From: Derxia lacustris
GTDB lineage: Bacteria; Pseudomonadota; Gammaproteobacteria; Burkholderiales; Burkholderiaceae_E
Direction: 5' to 3'
Assembly: GCF_002105195.1 (NCBI RefSeq)
Contig: NZ_MUHU01000008.1
Location: forward strand, 558,001-622,000
DNA: 64,000 bases
Below are positions 9,721-18,434 of the stretch, one piece after another. The position numbers and the translations under genes are program-made. Every line of letters begins with the position of its first letter. Positions within the stretch are counted from its first letter, which is position 1. A model generated the notes under the pieces. That model saw only the letters and a program-made list of their open reading frames with translations, was not told where the DNA came from and did no database searches.

Positions 9721-10540
9721 CGGCAGCCTGCGTCTGGACACCGCGCACCCACGACGGGATGGCCGGCGAGGCATCGGACAGCGTGAGCACCTCGTAGCCG
9801 GTTTCGGTCACCACCAGCGTGTGCTCCCACTGCGCCGACAGGCTGTGGTCCTTGGTGACGATGGTCCAGCCATCGGCCAGTTCGCGGATTTCGCGCCGGC
9901 CGGCGTTCACCATCGGCTCGATGGTGAAGATCATGCCCGGCAGCAGCTTGTCGAGCGTGCCCGGACGACCGTAGTGCAGCACCTGCGGCTCCTCGTGAAA
10001 GCGGCGGCCGATGCCATGCCCGCAGAACTCGCGCACGATGCTGAAACCGTGCTTCTCGGCATGGGTCTGGCAGGCATGACCGATGTCGCCGAGCGAGCCG
10101 CCCGGACGCACCGCGTCGATGCCCTTCCACATGCATTCGTAGGTCACCTCGCACAGCCGCCGCGCCGCCGTCGAGGCGTCGCCGACGATGAACATCCGGC
10201 TGGTGTCGCCGAAATAGCCGTCCTTGATGACGGTGATGTCGAGATTGACGATGTCGCCCGACTTGAGCACCCGCTCGCCCGGAATGCCGTGGCACACCTG
10301 ATGATTGACCGAGGTGCAGATCGACTTGGGATAGGGCGTGTAGCCCGGCGGCGCGTAGTTGAGCGGCGCCGGAATCGTGCCCTGCACATTCACCATGTAG
10401 TCGTGGCACAGCCGGTCGAGCTCGCCGGTGGTCACGCCAGGCACGACATGCGGATCGATGAAGTCGAGCACTTCGGCCGCGAGCCGGCATGCGACCCGCA
10501 TCGCGGCGATGTCTTCGGGGGTCTTGATCTGTATTGCCAT
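9713..10540 (-). CDS. map: Type I methionine aminopeptidase
   Basis: This enzyme removes the initiator methionine from new proteins. The 275-residue product has the pita-bread fold with the five metal ligands visible: two Asp in VNLDITVIKDGYFGDTSRMF, His in FCGHGIGR, and Glu in FTIEPMVN and WEHTLVVTE. The start at 10540 (MAIQIKTPED) has AGGAA upstream; an in-frame ATG at 10570 is less likely. It is divergent from rpsB, a layout conserved in many proteobacteria. A perfect TATAAT lies about 65 bases upstream. Its 3' end overlaps glnD. Confidence 0.97.
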   Translation of the reverse strand: MAIQIKTPEDIAAMRVACRLAAEVLDFIDPHVVPGVTTGELDRLCHDYMVNVQGTIPAPLNYAPPGYTPYPKSICTSVNHQVCHGIPGERVLKSGDIVNLDITVIKDGYFGDTSRMFIVGDASTAARRLCEVTYECMWKGIDAVRPGGSLGDIGHACQTHAEKHGFSIVREFCGHGIGRRFHEEPQVLHYGRPGTLDKLLPGMIFTIEPMVNAGRREIRELADGWTIVTKDHSLSAQWEHTLVVTETGYEVLTLSDASPAIPSWVRGVQTQAAGA

Positions 10541-10606
10541 TGAAGATTCCTGGCTGACGGGCTCCGGCATGGCGCCTCATGCATCCGTCGTGCGAATTGG
10601 GTTATG

Positions 10607-10612
10607 ATTATA
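10607..10612 (-). promoter_or_regulatory. Putative -10 box for map
   Basis: The minus strand reads TATAAT here, a perfect sigma-70 -10 hexamer about 65 bases before the map start. No convincing -35 hexamer is seen at 16-18 bases; the nearest candidate, GCAATC, is poor. On the plus strand the same AT-rich patch reads TATGAT (10603-10608), which could serve rpsB. Confidence 0.4.
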
Positions 10613-10792
10613 GGCTTCACAGAAATCGCGATTGCCCAATTGGGCCTTGCGCATTTCCGGAATGTAAGCGGGTCGGATGGGCGGCGAGGCGCAATACAGC
10701 GCCGGTTTCCCGGGTATTCGCGGGCATTTCGGCGGGGTCATCGGCCCTGATGTGATTTCGCCGTTTCATGCTCCGTGCATGTTCGGCGGACC

Positions 10793-10913
10793 GCAGGCCG
10801 CGTGGAGTCCGTTTCGACGGATGAGTGCGGCGGCCTGCAGATATCACGCGGATCCAGTGCGCGTCGCCTCATGCGGCGTTGCACTCCGAAGGTGGCGGCA
10901 AACATGTGCCGCC
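10793..10913 (+). ncRNA. Candidate structured 5' leader of rpsB (three consecutive hairpins)
   Basis: Three hairpins follow one another closely before the rpsB ribosome site. The first has an outer stem GCAGGCC (10793-10799) with GGCCTGC (10832-10838), enclosing TCCGT-TTCG-ACGGA (10808-10821), a UUCG-capped helix. The second spans 10856-10885, with AGTGC/GCACT and an inner CGTCGC/GCGGCG helix capped by CTCAT. The third is GGCGGCA-AACATG-TGCCGCC (10894-10913). In E. coli the rpsB leader is a target for autoregulation by S2; a similar role here is an inference from position and structure. Confidence 0.5.
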
Positions 10914-10955
10914 CGACTGGTCCGCGTATGACCAAACCTTCTCGGAGCATTTCAA

Positions 10956-11705
10956 ATGCCGGCAACGATGCGTCAGATGCTGGAAGCGGGCGTCCATTTC
11001 GGACACCAGACCCGCTTCTGGAACCCCAAGATGGCCCCCTTCATTTACGGCCATCGCAACAAGATTCACATCATCAACCTCGAAAAGACGGTTGTGCAGA
11101 TGGCCGAGGCGACCAAGTACGCCAAGACCCTCGCTGCCAACCGCGGCACGATTCTTTTCGTGGGCACCAAGCGCCAGTCGCGCGAAATCCTGGCGGCCGA
11201 AGCCACCCGCGCCGGCATGCCTTATGTCGACAGCCGCTGGCTCGGCGGCATGCTCACCAACTTCAAGACCGTCAAGGGCTCGATCAAGCGCCTGAAGGAT
11301 CTGGAGACGCTGGTGGAAGAAGGCGGCCTGGAACGCCTGAGCAAGAAGGAAGCGCTGACCATCGAGCGCGAAGTCGAGAAGCTGCAAAAGTCCATCGGCG
11401 GCATCAAGGACATGGGCGGCGTGCCCGATGCGCTGTTCATCATCGACGTCGGCTATCACAAGATCGCCGTCACCGAAGCGAACAAGCTCGGCATCCCGGT
11501 CATTGCTATCGTCGACACGAACCACTCGCCGGAAGGCATCGACTACGTGATCCCGGGCAATGACGACTCGGGCCGCGCGATCGAGATCTATGCGACCAGC
11601 ATCGCGGACGCCATCCTCGAAGGCCGCAACAGCGCGCTGACCGAGGTTGTCGAGGCCGTGCGTGCGCCGGCTGCCGAAGGCGAGTTCGTCGAGGTCGCCA
11701 ACTGA
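10956..11705 (+). CDS. rpsB: 30S ribosomal protein S2
   Basis: S2 joins the small subunit late and is needed for S1 binding. The 249-residue product starts [19 protein letters not shown], a near-universal S2 N-terminus, and contains [10 protein letters not shown] and [18 protein letters not shown], typical of the family. CGGAG lies ten bases upstream of the ATG. It is the first gene of the rpsB-tsf unit; a terminator-like hairpin separates it from tsf, as in enterics. The preceding structured leader suggests feedback control by S2 itself. Confidence 0.98.
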   Translation: MPATMRQMLEAGVHFGHQTRFWNPKMAPFIYGHRNKIHIINLEKTVVQMAEATKYAKTLAANRGTILFVGTKRQSREILAAEATRAGMPYVDSRWLGGMLTNFKTVKGSIKRLKDLETLVEEGGLERLSKKEALTIEREVEKLQKSIGGIKDMGGVPDALFIIDVGYHKIAVTEANKLGIPVIAIVDTNHSPEGIDYVIPGNDDSGRAIEIYATSIADAILEGRNSALTEVVEAVRAPAAEGEFVEVAN

Positions 11706-11730
11706 TCACGGTTCTCTGCCGAACCGGAGA

Positions 11731-11754
11731 AGGGGGCTTGCGAGCCCCTTTTTT
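11731..11754 (+). terminator. Intrinsic terminator/attenuator between rpsB and tsf
   Basis: GGGGCT-TGCG-AGCCCC followed by TTTTTT forms a compact Rho-independent terminator 25 bases after the rpsB stop. Because tsf follows with no obvious new promoter, partial readthrough is the likely way to set a lower level of EF-Ts than S2, as is known for the E. coli operon. Confidence 0.85.
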
Positions 11755-11780
11755 GTGAATCGAATCTGAGGAGCACACAC

Positions 11781-12662
11781 ATGGCTGCAATCACCGCAGG
11801 TATGGTCAAGGAACTGCGCGAGAAGACCGACGCGCCGATGATGGAATGCAAGAAGGCGCTGGCGGAATCCGACGGCGACATGGCCAAGGCCGAGGAACTG
11901 CTGCGCGTCAAGCTCGGCAACAAGGCGAGCAAGGCCGCCGGTCGCGTGACCGCTGAAGGCGTGGTGGCTGCCTTCATCTCGGCCGACCAGAAGACTGGCG
12001 CGCTGATCGAAGTGAACTGCGAGACCGATTTCGTCGCGAAGAACGACGACTTCCTGGCGTTCTCGCGCGAGCTGGCCCAGCTGGCCGCCGAAAAGAATCC
12101 GGCCGACGTCGCAGCCCTGTCGGCGCTCGAAGTCGATGGCGCGACCATCGATGCCAAGCGCCTCGCGCTGGTCGGCAAGATCGGCGAGAACCTGTCGATC
12201 CGCCGCTTCGTGCGCTTCGAAACCGCCAACAAGCTGGCCTCCTACCTGCACGGCACCCGCATCGGCGTGCTGGTCGAGTTCTCGGGCGAGGACGATCAGG
12301 TCGGCAAGGACGTGGCGATGCATGTGGCCGCGAGCAAGCCGGTGTGCGTGTCGCGCGACCAGGTGCCGGCCGACAAGATCGAAGCCGAGCGCAGCATCTT
12401 TTCGCAGCAGGCTGCCGAGTCGGGCAAGCCGGCCGAAATCGTCGCCAAGATGGTCGAAGGCCGCATCAACAAGTTCCTGTCGGAAGTGGCACTGCTGGGT
12501 CAGCCCTTCGTCAAGAATCCCGACGAGACCGTCGAGAAGATGCTGAAGTCGAAGGGTGCTTCGGTGGCAGCGTTCGCTCTCTACGTGGTCGGCGAAGGCA
12601 TCGAGAAGAAGACCGACGATTTCGCGGCCGAGGTCGCGAAGATGGCCGCCGGCGCGCAATAA
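11781..12662 (+). CDS. tsf: Translation elongation factor Ts
   Basis: EF-Ts is the nucleotide exchange factor for EF-Tu. The 293-residue product has the UBA-like N-terminal domain with [19 protein letters not shown], and the core [13 protein letters not shown] segment that contacts the EF-Tu nucleotide site (TDFV). Length is normal for betaproteobacteria. GAGGAG sits eight bases before the ATG. It lies between rpsB and pyrH, with a terminator-like attenuator upstream. Confidence 0.98.
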   Translation: MAAITAGMVKELREKTDAPMMECKKALAESDGDMAKAEELLRVKLGNKASKAAGRVTAEGVVAAFISADQKTGALIEVNCETDFVAKNDDFLAFSRELAQLAAEKNPADVAALSALEVDGATIDAKRLALVGKIGENLSIRRFVRFETANKLASYLHGTRIGVLVEFSGEDDQVGKDVAMHVAASKPVCVSRDQVPADKIEAERSIFSQQAAESGKPAEIVAKMVEGRINKFLSEVALLGQPFVKNPDETVEKMLKSKGASVAAFALYVVGEGIEKKTDDFAAEVAKMAAGAQ

Positions 12663-12704
12663 ACCGCTACATTCGGTCGTCTTTAGCCCTCCTCCCTTCA
12701 GAAA

Positions 12705-13418
12705 ATGCCGATTCTTCACAAGCGCATCCTCCTCAAGCTTTCGGGTGAAGCCCTCATGGGTGACACCGCCTACGGCATCGACCGTACGACCCTGGAAGCC
12801 ATGGTTTCCGACATCGCCGAAGTCCATGCCCTGGGCGTGGAACTCGCGGTGGTGATCGGCGGCGGCAACATCTTTCGCGGCATGGCGCTCGGCGCCGCCG
12901 GGATGGATCGGGCCACGGGCGACTACATGGGCATGCTGGCGACAGTGATGAACTCGCTGGCGTTGCAGGACGCGCTCAAGAACGTGGGCATCCCCGCTCG
13001 CGCGCAATCGGCACTCAAGATCGAGCAGGTGCTCGAGCCCTACATCCGCCCGAAGGCACTGCGCTACCTCGAAGAGGGCAAGGTGGTGATCTTCGCGGCG
13101 GGCACGGGCAATCCCTTCTTCACGACCGATACCGCCGCCGCCCTGCGCGGCGCGGAAATCGGCGCCGAGATCGTGCTCAAGGCGACCAAGGTCGACGGCA
13201 TCTACAGCGCCGACCCGAAGAAGGATCCGACCGCGACGCGCTATTCGTCGATCAGCTTCGACGAGGCGATCAGCAAGAATCTGGCAGTGATGGATGCGAC
13301 GGCCTTCGCGCTGTGCCGCGACCAGAAGCTGCCGATCCGGGTTTTCAGCATCGTCAAGCCGGGTGCGCTCAAGCGCATCGTGCTGGGCGAGGACGAGGGC
13401 ACGCTGGTCCACATCTGA
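12705..13418 (+). CDS. pyrH: Uridylate kinase
   Basis: UMP kinase converts UMP to UDP, an essential step in pyrimidine supply, and is activated by GTP and inhibited by UTP in bacteria. The 237-residue product has the amino-acid-kinase fold: [14 protein letters not shown] at the N-terminus, [11 protein letters not shown] near residue 50, and [14 protein letters not shown] near 135 for ATP and UMP binding. It follows tsf by 42 bases and precedes frr by 30, the standard order. No unusual features. Confidence 0.97.
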   Translation: MPILHKRILLKLSGEALMGDTAYGIDRTTLEAMVSDIAEVHALGVELAVVIGGGNIFRGMALGAAGMDRATGDYMGMLATVMNSLALQDALKNVGIPARAQSALKIEQVLEPYIRPKALRYLEEGKVVIFAAGTGNPFFTTDTAAALRGAEIGAEIVLKATKVDGIYSADPKKDPTATRYSSISFDEAISKNLAVMDATAFALCRDQKLPIRVFSIVKPGALKRIVLGEDEGTLVHI

Positions 13419-13448
13419 CCCGCAACCGGTTACACGGAGTTTGGCTTC

Positions 13449-14009
13449 ATGAGTACTGCCGACATCAAGAAGGCGACCGAGCAGAAGATGCAGAAGTCGT
13501 TCGAGAGCCTCAAGACCGAGTTCTCGAAGGTCCGCACGGGCCGCGCGCACACGGGTCTGCTCGACCACATCAACGTCGACTACTACGGCTCGCCGACGCC
13601 GCTGTCGGGCGTCGCCAATGTCACGCTGATCGATTCGCGCACCCTCGGCATCCAGCCCTGGGAAAAGAAGATGGTGCAGGTGGTCGAGAAGGCCATCCGC
13701 GAATCCGACCTGGGGCTCAATCCGGCGACGATGGGCGATCTGATCCGCGTGCCGATGCCGGCACTCACGGAAGAACGTCGCAAGGACCTCATCAAGGTGG
13801 TGCGCGGCGAGGCCGAGGGCGCCAAGGTCGCGATCCGCAACCTGCGTCGCGATGCCAACGAGCAGCTCAAGCGGCTGGTCAAGGACAAGGCGATTTCCGA
13901 GGACGACGAACGGCGCGGGCAGGACGAGATCCAGAAGCTCACCGACCGTTTCGTGGCCGACGTCGACAGGACGCTCGGCGAGAAGGAAAAGGAAATCATG
14001 ACGGTATGA
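13449..14009 (+). CDS. frr: Ribosome recycling factor
   Basis: RRF works with EF-G to split post-termination ribosomes. The 186-residue, mostly helical product has the conserved [17 protein letters not shown] and [16 protein letters not shown] segments, and ends in the long helix of domain I. It starts after ACGGAGTTTGGCTTC. Its stop overlaps the uppS start (ATGA at 14006-14009), so the two are translationally coupled. Confidence 0.98.
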   Translation: MSTADIKKATEQKMQKSFESLKTEFSKVRTGRAHTGLLDHINVDYYGSPTPLSGVANVTLIDSRTLGIQPWEKKMVQVVEKAIRESDLGLNPATMGDLIRVPMPALTEERRKDLIKVVRGEAEGAKVAIRNLRRDANEQLKRLVKDKAISEDDERRGQDEIQKLTDRFVADVDRTLGEKEKEIMTV

Positions 14010-14812
14010 AGGCCCTGCGCCGGCTTGCCGGCAGCCGCGCAGCGGCCTCCGCCGGTGCGTCTTCGGGCGCACCGGTCGGCGCGATTCCGCGCCATATCGC
14101 CATCATCATGGACGGGAATGGCCGCTGGGCGACGCGCAGGTTTCTGCCGCGCACGGTCGGTCATCACAAGGGTCTCGATGCGGTGCGAACGACGGTCGAG
14201 GCCTGCGTGCAGCGCGGCGTCGAGTACCTGACGCTGTTCGCCTTCAGCTCCGAGAACTGGCGTCGTCCCGAGGAAGAGGTATCGGTGCTGATGACGCTGT
14301 TCGTCTCGGCGCTGGAGCGCGAGGTGGGCCGGCTCATCCGCAACGGCGTGCGGCTCAAGGTCATCGGCGATGTCTCCGCCTTCAATCCGGTATTGCAGAC
14401 CGCGATCCGCGAGGCCGAGGCGCGTACCGCCGACAACGGCAAGCTGGTGTTGACCATCGCGGCCAATTACGGCGGGCGCTGGGACATCACCCAGGCCATG
14501 CGTCGGCTGCTGGCCGAGCGGCCCGAATGCCTGACCCGGCCCGAGCTCATCGACGACGCGGCGCTGGAACCCTTCCTCGCCACCGCCGGCATGCCCGAGC
14601 CCGATCTGTTTATCCGCACCGGCGGCGAGCAGCGCATCTCCAACTTCCTGCTCTGGCAGCTCGCCTATACCGAGCTGTATTTCTCCGAAGACTTCTGGCC
14701 CGATTTCGATGCCGCCGCGCTCGATCGCGCGATCGCGTCCTTCGGCGAGCGCGAACGGCGTTTCGGTCGCACCAGCGCCCAGGTTGCGGCGGTCGCGCCG
14801 CAGTCGCGCTGA
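14006..14812 (+). CDS. uppS: Undecaprenyl diphosphate synthase (cis-prenyltransferase)
   Basis: UppS elongates farnesyl diphosphate with eight isopentenyl units to make the C55 carrier for peptidoglycan and O-antigen. The 268-residue product has the catalytic Asp36 in [13 protein letters not shown], the [14 protein letters not shown] loop and the C-terminal [19 protein letters not shown] substrate-binding motif. The first 26 residues are an Ala/Ser-rich extension not needed by the core fold. The start at 14006 overlaps the frr stop by four bases; the frame is open farther upstream, but only as a shadow of pyrH and frr. cdsA follows after 18 bases. Confidence 0.97.
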   Translation: MKALRRLAGSRAAASAGASSGAPVGAIPRHIAIIMDGNGRWATRRFLPRTVGHHKGLDAVRTTVEACVQRGVEYLTLFAFSSENWRRPEEEVSVLMTLFVSALEREVGRLIRNGVRLKVIGDVSAFNPVLQTAIREAEARTADNGKLVLTIAANYGGRWDITQAMRRLLAERPECLTRPELIDDAALEPFLATAGMPEPDLFIRTGGEQRISNFLLWQLAYTELYFSEDFWPDFDAAALDRAIASFGERERRFGRTSAQVAAVAPQSR

Positions 14813-14830
14813 GCCGGAACGTCGCCGTTC

Positions 14831-15664
14831 ATGCTGCGTACCCGCGTTCTCACCGCCATCGCGCTGCTGGCGGTCGTGCTGCCGGTGGCCTGGTCGGGCA
14901 GTCTCTGGGCCGTGGGCGCGGTGGCGCTGCTGGCGACGGTGGCCGGCGGCTGGGAATGGACCCGGTTGTTCGGTCTGTCGCCGCTAGGTGTGCCGGCCGC
15001 GCTGCTGGCGACGGCTGTAGCTCTGGTGATTTCCTTCGCCGCCGGCTCGATGCCCGCCTGGGCCGAGGCGTCGGGGCAGGGCTTGCTGATCGTCGCTGCC
15101 GTGTTCTGGGTCGCTCAGGCGCTGCCTGCGGTGCTGGCCGCGCGACTGCCCGACTGGCTGGCCGGCAAGACCGTGGCCAGCCTGGTCGGCGTGCTGCTGC
15201 TGCTGGCCTTTCTGCTCGCGGTGCTGGGGCTGTACCAGCGCGGTCCGGTCACGCTGCTGTCGGCGCTGGTGATCGTCTGGGTGTCCGACATCTCGGCCTA
15301 TTTCTGCGGCCGGCGCTTCGGTCGCCACAAGCTCGCGCCGGCGGTGAGCCCCGGCAAGACCTGGGAAGGCGCGATCGGCGCGGCGGTGGTCGTGACGCTG
15401 CTGGCGCTGATCTGGGCCGCGATCGCCAGCGGCAGCGATCTCGTGAGCGCACTGGCCCGGCGCGGGCCGGTCCTGGTGCCGGCCATCGTTGCGCTGGTGG
15501 CGCTCGGCATCGTCGGCGACCTGTTCGAATCGCTGCTCAAGCGGCGCGCCGGGCTCAAGGATTCGAGCGGCCTGCTGCCCGGCCACGGCGGCGTGCTCGA
15601 CCGCATCGACGCCTTGCTGCCGGTGCTGCCGGTGGCCGAACTGCTGCTGCGCTGGCTGGCCTGA
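14831..15664 (+). CDS. cdsA: Phosphatidate cytidylyltransferase
   Basis: CdsA makes CDP-diacylglycerol, the precursor of all glycerophospholipids here. The 277-residue integral membrane protein has about eight hydrophobic segments. The C-terminal CDP-alcohol signature region is clear: [28 protein letters not shown] and [19 protein letters not shown] (near 240), which holds the catalytic Asp residues. Start at 14831 gives [13 protein letters not shown], the typical N-terminus. It lies between uppS and dxr in the conserved cell-envelope string. Confidence 0.97.
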   Translation: MLRTRVLTAIALLAVVLPVAWSGSLWAVGAVALLATVAGGWEWTRLFGLSPLGVPAALLATAVALVISFAAGSMPAWAEASGQGLLIVAAVFWVAQALPAVLAARLPDWLAGKTVASLVGVLLLLAFLLAVLGLYQRGPVTLLSALVIVWVSDISAYFCGRRFGRHKLAPAVSPGKTWEGAIGAAVVVTLLALIWAAIASGSDLVSALARRGPVLVPAIVALVALGIVGDLFESLLKRRAGLKDSSGLLPGHGGVLDRIDALLPVLPVAELLLRWLA

Positions 15665-15677
15665 CCGCGAGAACCTC

Positions 15678-16877
15678 ATGTCCGTGCAAAACCTGACCCT
15701 GCTTGGCGCTACCGGTTCGATCGGCAGCAGCACGCTCGACGTCGTCGCGCGCCATCCCGAGCGCTTTCGCGTGCATGCGCTGACCGCGCACCGCCGCATC
15801 GACGAGCTGGCCGAACTGTGCCGGCGCTTCCGGCCCGACCGCGCCGTGGTCGCCGATGCCGACAGCGCGATCCGGCTGCGCACGCTGCTCGCCGCCGAGC
15901 ATCCGGCCTGCGTCGTCGATCACGGCGCGGCGGCGCTCTGCGAAGTGGCCAGCGCGCCCGAGGTCGATACCGTCATGGCCGCCATCGTCGGCGGCGCGGG
16001 TCTGGCGCCGGGCCTTGCGGCGGCGCGCGCCGGCAAGCGCATCCTGCTGGCCAACAAGGAAGCGCTGGTCATGGCCGGCGACCTCATGCTCGACGCGGTC
16101 GCCCGGTCCGGCGGACTGCTGCTGCCGGTCGACAGCGAGCACAACGCGATCTTCCAGTGCCTGCCGCTCGATGCCCATGCGCGCGCCGACACCAGCCGGG
16201 TGCGGCGCCTGGTGCTCACCGCCTCGGGCGGCCCGTTCCGCACCGCCTCGCTCGACCGCATGCGCGCAGCCACGCCCGATCAGGCCTGTGCCCATCCCAA
16301 CTGGAGCATGGGCCGCAAGATCTCGGTCGATTCGGCCACGCTGATGAACAAGGGGCTGGAAGTGATCGAGGCGCGCTGGCTGTTCGGCGTGACCGCCGAG
16401 CGCATCGGCGTGGTCGTGCATCCGCAGTCGGTGGTGCACAGCATGGTCGAGTACATCGACGGCTCGGTGCTGGCGCAGATGGGCCAGCCTGACATGCGCA
16501 CGCCGATCGCCTCGGCGCTGGCCTGGCCCGCGCGCATCGATGCCGGCGTCAAGCCGCTCGACCTGACCGCCGTCGGCACGCTCACTTTCGAGCCGCCCGA
16601 CTTCGTGCGCTTTCCCTGCCTGCAACTCGCGTTCGATGCGCTCGCCGCCGGTCCCTGGGCGTCCATCGCGCTCAATGCCGCCAACGAGATCGCGGTCGAG
16701 CGCTTTCTGGCCGGCCGGCTCGGCTTTCTCGCGATTGCCGACGCGATCCGCGCCACGCTCGACGCGCTGGCGGGCAGCGCGGCCGACTCGATCGACGCCA
16801 TCTTCGAACTCGACGCCCGGGCGCGCCGCGTGTCGGCAGATTTCATCGACCGTCAGCCGCGCGCTGCCGCATGCTGA
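15678..16877 (+). CDS. dxr: 1-deoxy-D-xylulose 5-phosphate reductoisomerase
   Basis: Dxr carries out the first committed step of the MEP isoprenoid pathway. The 399-residue product has the NADPH site LLGATGSIG (residues 8-16), [12 protein letters not shown], the metal-binding [12 protein letters not shown] near residue 150, and the NPNWSMG-like [20 protein letters not shown] segment with the catalytic-loop residues. The chosen ATG ([10 protein letters not shown]) is 13 bases after cdsA; the frame runs farther upstream only as a shadow of cdsA. The pathway product feeds both UppS and the HpnCDE squalene enzymes in this window. Confidence 0.97.
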   Translation: MSVQNLTLLGATGSIGSSTLDVVARHPERFRVHALTAHRRIDELAELCRRFRPDRAVVADADSAIRLRTLLAAEHPACVVDHGAAALCEVASAPEVDTVMAAIVGGAGLAPGLAAARAGKRILLANKEALVMAGDLMLDAVARSGGLLLPVDSEHNAIFQCLPLDAHARADTSRVRRLVLTASGGPFRTASLDRMRAATPDQACAHPNWSMGRKISVDSATLMNKGLEVIEARWLFGVTAERIGVVVHPQSVVHSMVEYIDGSVLAQMGQPDMRTPIASALAWPARIDAGVKPLDLTAVGTLTFEPPDFVRFPCLQLAFDALAAGPWASIALNAANEIAVERFLAGRLGFLAIADAIRATLDALAGSAADSIDAIFELDARARRVSADFIDRQPRAAAC

Positions 16878-16978
16878 CACTTGCTTGCATGATCGCGCCG
16901 GCGCGCGAAAAGCCCGGCAATCCAGCCAAGCCATAATCGCCGACGCTCGGGCCGGCCGAGCCTCCGGAGCCATCCGTC

Positions 16979-18334
16979 TTGCAGACCATCCTCGCCTTCG
17001 TCGCGGCCCTCGGGCTGCTGATCGTCATCCATGAACTCGGGCACTACCTCGTCGCGCGCGCCTGCGGCGTCAAGGTGCTGAAGTTCTCGGTGGGTTTTGG
17101 CCGGCCGCTGATCGCCCGACGCTTCGGCCGCGACGACACGCTCTGGGCGATCTCGATGCTGCCGCTCGGCGGCTATGTATCGATGCTCGACGAACGCGAA
17201 GCCACCGAGCCGATCCCGGCCGCCGATCTGCCGCGCGCCTTCAACCGCCAGTCGCCGCTCAAGCGCATCGCCATCGTCAGCGCCGGCCCGATCGCCAACC
17301 TGCTGCTGGCGATCGCGCTGTATGCCGCGCTCGATCTGCACGGCGTGAAGGAGCCGCGCGCCGTCGTCGGCACGCCGGCCGCCGCCAGCCTGGCCGCCGA
17401 CGCCGGCCTCAAATCCGGCGACGAACTGCTCGCCATCGACGGCGAGCCGGTGGTCAGCTGGGTCGATGCGCGCTGGCATCTGCTCAAGGCCAGCGTCGAT
17501 CGCCGCCCGGTGACGCTGCATGTGCGCGATGCCGCCGGCGCCGAGCGCGATCTGCGGTTGGCGCTCGACCGGCTGCCGGCCAGCGACATCGAAGGCAATG
17601 TGGTCGAGACGCTCGGCATGGGGCCGCGCCGGCCGCCGCCGCGCATCCTGAGGGTCGAGCCCGGCAGCGCCGCCGAGCGCGCCGGCATCAAGGATGGCGA
17701 CCTGATCGAAACGCTCGACGGCGAGCCCATTGCCACGGTCGCGCCGCTGGTCGAGCGCATCCGCGGCGCGGCCGGCCAGACGCTGGAACTCGGCGTGCGG
17801 CGCGACATCGGCAGCGTGGCCGAAAGCCTGCATCAGCTCGACGTGGTGCCGGTCGCCGCCGACAACCCCGGCGGCCAGCCGGTCGGCCGCATCGGCGTCG
17901 CCTTCGACCTGCAACTCGAAATGGTGGAAGTGCGTCGCGATCTGCCGCAGGCAATCGCCAGCGGTGCCGCGCGCACCTGGGACATGAGTCTTTTCTCGCT
18001 GCGCATGATGGGAAAAATGGTCATCGGCGAGGTTTCACTCAAGAATCTCAGCGGCCCGGTAACGATTGCCGATTTCGCCGGCCAGACCGCGCGAATGGGG
18101 CTGGAAGCCTATGTGGCATTTCTCGCGCTCATCAGCGTGAGTCTTGGCGTACTTAACCTGCTGCCGATCCCGGTCCTTGATGGAGGACACATCCTGTATT
18201 ATTCGATCGAATTTGCCAGGGGCAGCCCATTGCCTCAGCGCGTTATCGAAGTCGGGCAACGTGCCGGGCTTGGCGTACTGGCTGCAATGATGGCCATTGC
18301 GCTCTTCAACGATTTGACGCGGCTTTTCAGCTGA
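16979..18334 (+). CDS. rseP: Site-2 RIP metalloprotease RseP
   Basis: RseP cuts anti-sigma factor RseA in the membrane during the envelope stress response and clears signal peptide remnants. The 451-residue product has the zinc motif HELGH (residues 18-22) in the first membrane helix, two PDZ domains (about 110-200 and 205-290), and the second active-site motif PVLDGGHI near residue 400 in a late membrane helix. The start is a TTG at 16979 with CCGGAG upstream; no ATG exists that keeps the HELGH helix intact. The 3' third is noticeably richer in A/T-ending codons than the front. bamA follows. Confidence 0.95.
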   Translation: MQTILAFVAALGLLIVIHELGHYLVARACGVKVLKFSVGFGRPLIARRFGRDDTLWAISMLPLGGYVSMLDEREATEPIPAADLPRAFNRQSPLKRIAIVSAGPIANLLLAIALYAALDLHGVKEPRAVVGTPAAASLAADAGLKSGDELLAIDGEPVVSWVDARWHLLKASVDRRPVTLHVRDAAGAERDLRLALDRLPASDIEGNVVETLGMGPRRPPPRILRVEPGSAAERAGIKDGDLIETLDGEPIATVAPLVERIRGAAGQTLELGVRRDIGSVAESLHQLDVVPVAADNPGGQPVGRIGVAFDLQLEMVEVRRDLPQAIASGAARTWDMSLFSLRMMGKMVIGEVSLKNLSGPVTIADFAGQTARMGLEAYVAFLALISVSLGVLNLLPIPVLDGGHILYYSIEFARGSPLPQRVIEVGQRAGLGVLAAMMAIALFNDLTRLFS

Positions 18335-18434
18335 ACATCCCCTTCGTGCTTTCCCTTTTCCTGGTGCGTTTCTCCGTCCCGTCGAATGCAGATTGCTTCG
18401 ATCCGGCGACCGGGTTTCGCGGGCCGACCTCGCA

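Larger units (their letters stand above)
10541..10955. other. Divergent map/rpsB intergenic region (415 bp)
   Basis: This is the only gene-free stretch longer than 300 bases. It holds the map promoter candidate, a palindrome CCCAATTGGG at 10635-10644 whose half AATTGGG also occurs at 10595-10601, a small hairpin GGCGC-AATACA-GCGCC at 10688-10703, CATGC-TCCGT-GCATG at 10767-10781, and then the compact structured block annotated separately. I see no small ORF with a ribosome site and no tRNA-like element in it. Confidence 0.7.

Noticed and set aside
7129..9786. An 885-codon plus-strand frame opposite glnD
   Set aside because: It mirrors a firmly identified gene, with the same biased composition and no ribosome site or motif.
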